Positions 5,811 through 8,287 of a stretch of 8,287 nt of DNA are shown piece after piece (the first letter of the stretch is position 1; the number at the start of each line of letters is the position of its first letter). The stretch lies in contig JAJFMS010000097.1 in NCBI GenBank assembly GCA_020696885.1, forward strand, positions 1-8,287, written 5' to 3'. This stretch comes from Armatimonadota bacterium (lineage in GTDB: Bacteria; Armatimonadota; SYMT01). Made by a program: the position numbers and the translations under genes. Under the pieces are notes generated by a model. That model searched no databases, was not told the DNA's origin, and saw only the letters and a program-made list of their open reading frames with translations.

Positions 5811-6356
5811 ATGGAGGACTCACTGATGATGGAAGACCGGGCAAACACTGTCCAACGCGCCGACGTGCCCCTGGAGCGCGATTTGTTTCTTCGCACGCTG
5901 ATCCGTGAGCTAGCGGGCACGCTGCAGGACGTAGTGGGGCTGGAAGAAGCCTCGGGGTTTGTAAGCGTGGTGGGGCAACGTGTCGGGGACCAGATCAACG
6001 ACGGCTACAAGGCAGCCCTGCAGGTAGAAAGCCTATCCCGGGAGCAGGTGGCGGACGTGCTGGTGGATTTGAAGCGGCGCATCCACGGCGATTTCTACAT
6101 CATCGAAGAGAACGAGGAGCGGATCGTCTTCGGCAACCGGCAGTGCCCCTTCGAAGACAAGGTCATCGGCCGCCCGGCACTCTGTATGATGACCTCCAAC
6201 GTGTTCGGCGTCATCGCCGCCGAGAACCTGGGCTACGGAAAGGTGGTGCTGGAGCAAACCATCGCGCAGGGGGATGCCGGCTGCCGGGTGGTGGTCTACC
6301 TCCGGCCGAGCGACCAGGCCGAAGCAGCGAACGGTCGCGAGTACTTCCAGAGTTAA
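5811..6356 (+). CDS. Methanogen output domain 1 (MetOD1)-like protein
   Basis: This 181-residue soluble protein resembles methanogen output domain 1 proteins, a small sensory or output domain found next to or fused with signalling proteins; the ligand is not known to me. Family-like segments are [19 protein letters not shown] (49-67), [20 protein letters not shown] (78-97), [20 protein letters not shown] (108-127), [18 protein letters not shown] (128-145) and [10 protein letters not shown] (157-166). Cysteines 112, 125 and 158 sit in the most conserved-looking motifs and could bind a metal or act in redox sensing; that is inference. There is no signal peptide or membrane segment. The frame stays open far upstream to 5037, but the upstream translation is not protein-like, and the strong ribosome site sets the start at 5811. 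The histidine kinase gene follows after 9 bases in the same frame, so the two are almost certainly co-transcribed and probably act together. Family assignment is from motif recognition only. Confidence 0.82.
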   Translation: MEDSLMMEDRANTVQRADVPLERDLFLRTLIRELAGTLQDVVGLEEASGFVSVVGQRVGDQINDGYKAALQVESLSREQVADVLVDLKRRIHGDFYIIEENEERIVFGNRQCPFEDKVIGRPALCMMTSNVFGVIAAENLGYGKVVLEQTIAQGDAGCRVVVYLRPSDQAEAANGREYFQS

Positions 6357-6365
6357 TCCAACCGC

Positions 6366-8287
6366 GTGCCGACGGAGCCATTCCTCCAATTCGCTAACCT
6401 CCTCCCGGAAGCGCTGCTCCTGGTCTCCGGCCAGGGTACCATCCTGGCCGCAAATCGAAGCGCCGGGCATCGGTTGTCGCTCCCGCCCGGAGAGCTCGCG
6501 GGTCGGCGGTTACCACAACTGGTAGCCGAGCCCGAACAGGTGGTCGGCGATTATCTGCTTACTTGTTCCAGAACCAGGAGCCTGGTGCCTATCACGCTCA
6601 CCCTGCTCGGTCCGGGTGGCGGGCAGATCCCATGCCGGGTGGAGGGCGCCGTCTACCAGCCGCGAGCCGGCGTCGAGCCGGCGGTCCTGCTGCTGCGGCT
6701 GACTCCCAAACGGGAGACGCCCAGCCAGTTTGCCGTGCTCACCCGCCAGGTCCAGGACCTGAACCGAGAAGTGGCCCGCCGGCAGAAGACCGAACAGGAG
6801 CTCCGCGAGCAGCGGGAGTGGTTCCGCGTCACCCTCTCCAGCATCGGCGATGGGGTGATCGCCACGGATCAGCAGGGGCAGATCCTCTTCCTCAACCCGG
6901 TAGCCGAGATGCTCACCGGCTGGAGCCGGGAGGAAGCCCTCGGCAGGCAGATGGGCGAGGTGTTCCACATCGTGAGTGAAGAGACCCGGGAGCCGGTAGC
7001 CAACCCGGTCCGGAGGGTCCTGGCCGAAGGCATCGTGGTGGGCCTCGCCAACCATACGATCCTCATCTCCCGGCAGGGCCGGGAGTGGCCGATCGCGGAC
7101 AGCGCGGCCCCGATTCGCAGCGCGGAGGGGCGCATCGTCGGGGTGGTGCTCGTGTTCCTGGAGATCACCGAGCGGAAACGGATCGAGGACCAACTCCGGC
7201 GCCAGACGCAAGACCTGCTCGAGGCAGACCGTCGGAAAGACGAGTACCTGGCGATGCTGGCGCACGAGCTCCGCAACCCGCTCGGAGCGGTCAGCAACGC
7301 CCTGAATGTGCTGGAGCGAACCCAGCCAGGCAGTTCCGCGTATCTTCGCGCTCAGGATGTCGCGAGGCGGCAGATCCAGCAGCAGGTGCGGGTGGTCGAC
7401 GATCTCCTCGATGTGTCCCGTATTACTCGCGGGACGTTCCTGCTCCAGCCGGAGCGGATCGAGCTCGGCGAGCTGTGCCGGCAGACCGCGGACGACTTCC
7501 GGCCCGCGTTCGATCAGGCCGGGATCCGGCTATCACTGGAGCGGCCGGGCCACGAGGTGTGGGTGGACGGTGATCCGGTGCGGCTCACCCAGACCCTGGT
7601 GAACCTGCTGAACAACGCGCAGAAGTTCACTCCTCCGGAGCGCCAGGTGCACGTTGGGCTTGAGGTGGACGGCCCCGGCGAACGAGCAGTGCTGTCGGTC
7701 AGCGATACGGGAGCCGGGATCGCTGCGGAGCTGCTCCCCCATGTGTTCGAGGCATTTCGCCAGGGCGAGCAGACTCTGGCGCGCTCGAGCGGTGGGTTGG
7801 GCCTGGGCCTGGCCCTGGTAAAAGGGATTGTAGAGCTCCACGGCGGCACCGTCTCGGCGCACAGCCCCGGCCCGGGACAGGGAGCCACTTTCACAGTGGT
7901 GCTGCCCCTCGCCTCCCAGCCCACCGTGGTAAAGCCCGTCACCGCACTTCACGGGGACACGGTTGGGCTCTCGATCCTGATCATCGAGGATAATGCGGAC
8001 GCCGGGGAGACCCTGCGGGACCTGCTGAAACTCTGGGGTCACCGCGTGGACCTCGCGCTTTCGGGCGCCTCCGGGCTGGAAGTCGCCGGGACCCTCCGGC
8101 CTGACGTGGTGCTCTGCGACATCGGCCTTCCGGACATCGATGGCTTCGAGCTGGGCAGGCGGCTGCGCCGGAACCCGGCCACGGCGCACTGCCACCTCGT
8201 GGCAGTAACGGGCTACGGGCAGGCCCAGGATCGCGCCCGCACGGCCGAGGCGGGCTTCGATCATCACCTGGTGAAGCCGGTAGACCT
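6366..8287 (+). CDS. Hybrid sensor histidine kinase (PAS-PAS-HisKA-HATPase_c-REC), 3' end outside window
   Basis: 640 residues are visible from the GTG at 6366 to the window edge. An N-terminal PAS-like region (about 5-115, EALLLVSGQGTILAANRSA) and a short coiled-coil (about 122-150) lead to a clear PAS domain (151-272, ending ITERKR). HisKA follows with the autophosphorylated His300 in AMLAHELRNPL. HATPase_c has its N-box at 413-417 (NLLNN), G1 box DTGAGI from D447 and G2 box GGLGLGL from G476. A receiver domain starts near 535, with acidic E541-D542, phospho-acceptor Asp585 in CDIGLPDIDG, Thr615 and Lys637; all catalytic residues are intact. No membrane segment is seen, so it senses a cytoplasmic signal. 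Phosphate should pass from His300 to Asp585. The window ends about ten residues before the receiver would finish; more domains could follow. GTG 6366 is the first usable start after the MetOD1 stop, its ribosome site is poor, and translational coupling is likely. Confidence 0.95.
   Translation, partial: MPTEPFLQFANLLPEALLLVSGQGTILAANRSAGHRLSLPPGELAGRRLPQLVAEPEQVVGDYLLTCSRTRSLVPITLTLLGPGGGQIPCRVEGAVYQPRAGVEPAVLLLRLTPKRETPSQFAVLTRQVQDLNREVARRQKTEQELREQREWFRVTLSSIGDGVIATDQQGQILFLNPVAEMLTGWSREEALGRQMGEVFHIVSEETREPVANPVRRVLAEGIVVGLANHTILISRQGREWPIADSAAPIRSAEGRIVGVVLVFLEITERKRIEDQLRRQTQDLLEADRRKDEYLAMLAHELRNPLGAVSNALNVLERTQPGSSAYLRAQDVARRQIQQQVRVVDDLLDVSRITRGTFLLQPERIELGELCRQTADDFRPAFDQAGIRLSLERPGHEVWVDGDPVRLTQTLVNLLNNAQKFTPPERQVHVGLEVDGPGERAVLSVSDTGAGIAAELLPHVFEAFRQGEQTLARSSGGLGLGLALVKGIVELHGGTVSAHSPGPGQGATFTVVLPLASQPTVVKPVTALHGDTVGLSILIIEDNADAGETLRDLLKLWGHRVDLALSGASGLEVAGTLRPDVVLCDIGLPDIDGFELGRRLRRNPATAHCHLVAVTGYGQAQDRARTAEAGFDHHLVKPVD

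Noticed and set aside
5542..5844. A 100-codon minus-strand frame upstream of the 186-residue protein
   Set aside because: It overlaps both the start of the 5549 gene and the start of the MetOD1 gene, and its composition (P, R and S rich) looks random.
6510..7265. A 251-codon minus-strand open frame under the histidine kinase
   Set aside because: It lies entirely antisense to the PAS and HisKA coding sequence, whose motifs are unmistakable; no family features in the antisense translation.

Overview
The window is GC-rich bacterial chromosome. Its best lineage marker is a pair of secreted proteins, one of DUF1587/DUF1595/DUF1592/DUF1588/DUF1585 architecture with a planctomycete-type cytochrome c site and one of DUF1552. 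Such pairs are common in Planctomycetota, Verrucomicrobiota, Acidobacteriota, Gemmatimonadota and some Myxococcota. The sequence suggests one of these phyla; I cannot choose between them with confidence. No tRNA, rRNA, CRISPR array or intact insertion sequence was seen.

Left part (1-4749), all on the minus strand. Read in the direction of transcription it holds the long haem-binding DUF1592-type protein (4749-1594), a strong hairpin directly after its stop codon, a remnant of a helix-turn-helix protein, a near-consensus promoter, two 12-bp direct repeats, a DUF433 antitoxin and DUF5615 PIN-like toxin pair overlapping by ATGA, and a Tat-signal DUF1552 protein that runs off the left edge. The DUF1592 and DUF1552 genes are usually neighbours, so the roughly 840 bp between them looks like an insertion: a toxin-antitoxin cassette with its own promoter plus gene debris. 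The toxin appears frameshifted: a family-like C-terminal tail is present in another frame just past a break near position 809-814.

Middle (4750-5810). A short intergenic stretch with a candidate promoter is followed by an unrecognised 186-residue minus-strand protein with one C-terminal membrane segment. Next comes a 261-bp divergent intergenic region.

Right part (5811-8287), plus strand. A small soluble protein resembling methanogen output domain 1 (MetOD1) is followed 9 nt later, in the same reading frame, by a hybrid sensor histidine kinase (PAS-like, PAS, HisKA, HATPase_c, REC) cut by the right edge. The two probably form a signalling operon in which the MetOD1 protein senses or relays a signal next to the kinase.

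I did not find a clearly new multi-gene system. The most interesting points are the broken toxin in the inserted cassette, the hairpin whose one arm is the start of the helix-turn-helix remnant, and the in-frame MetOD1/kinase arrangement separated by one stop codon.
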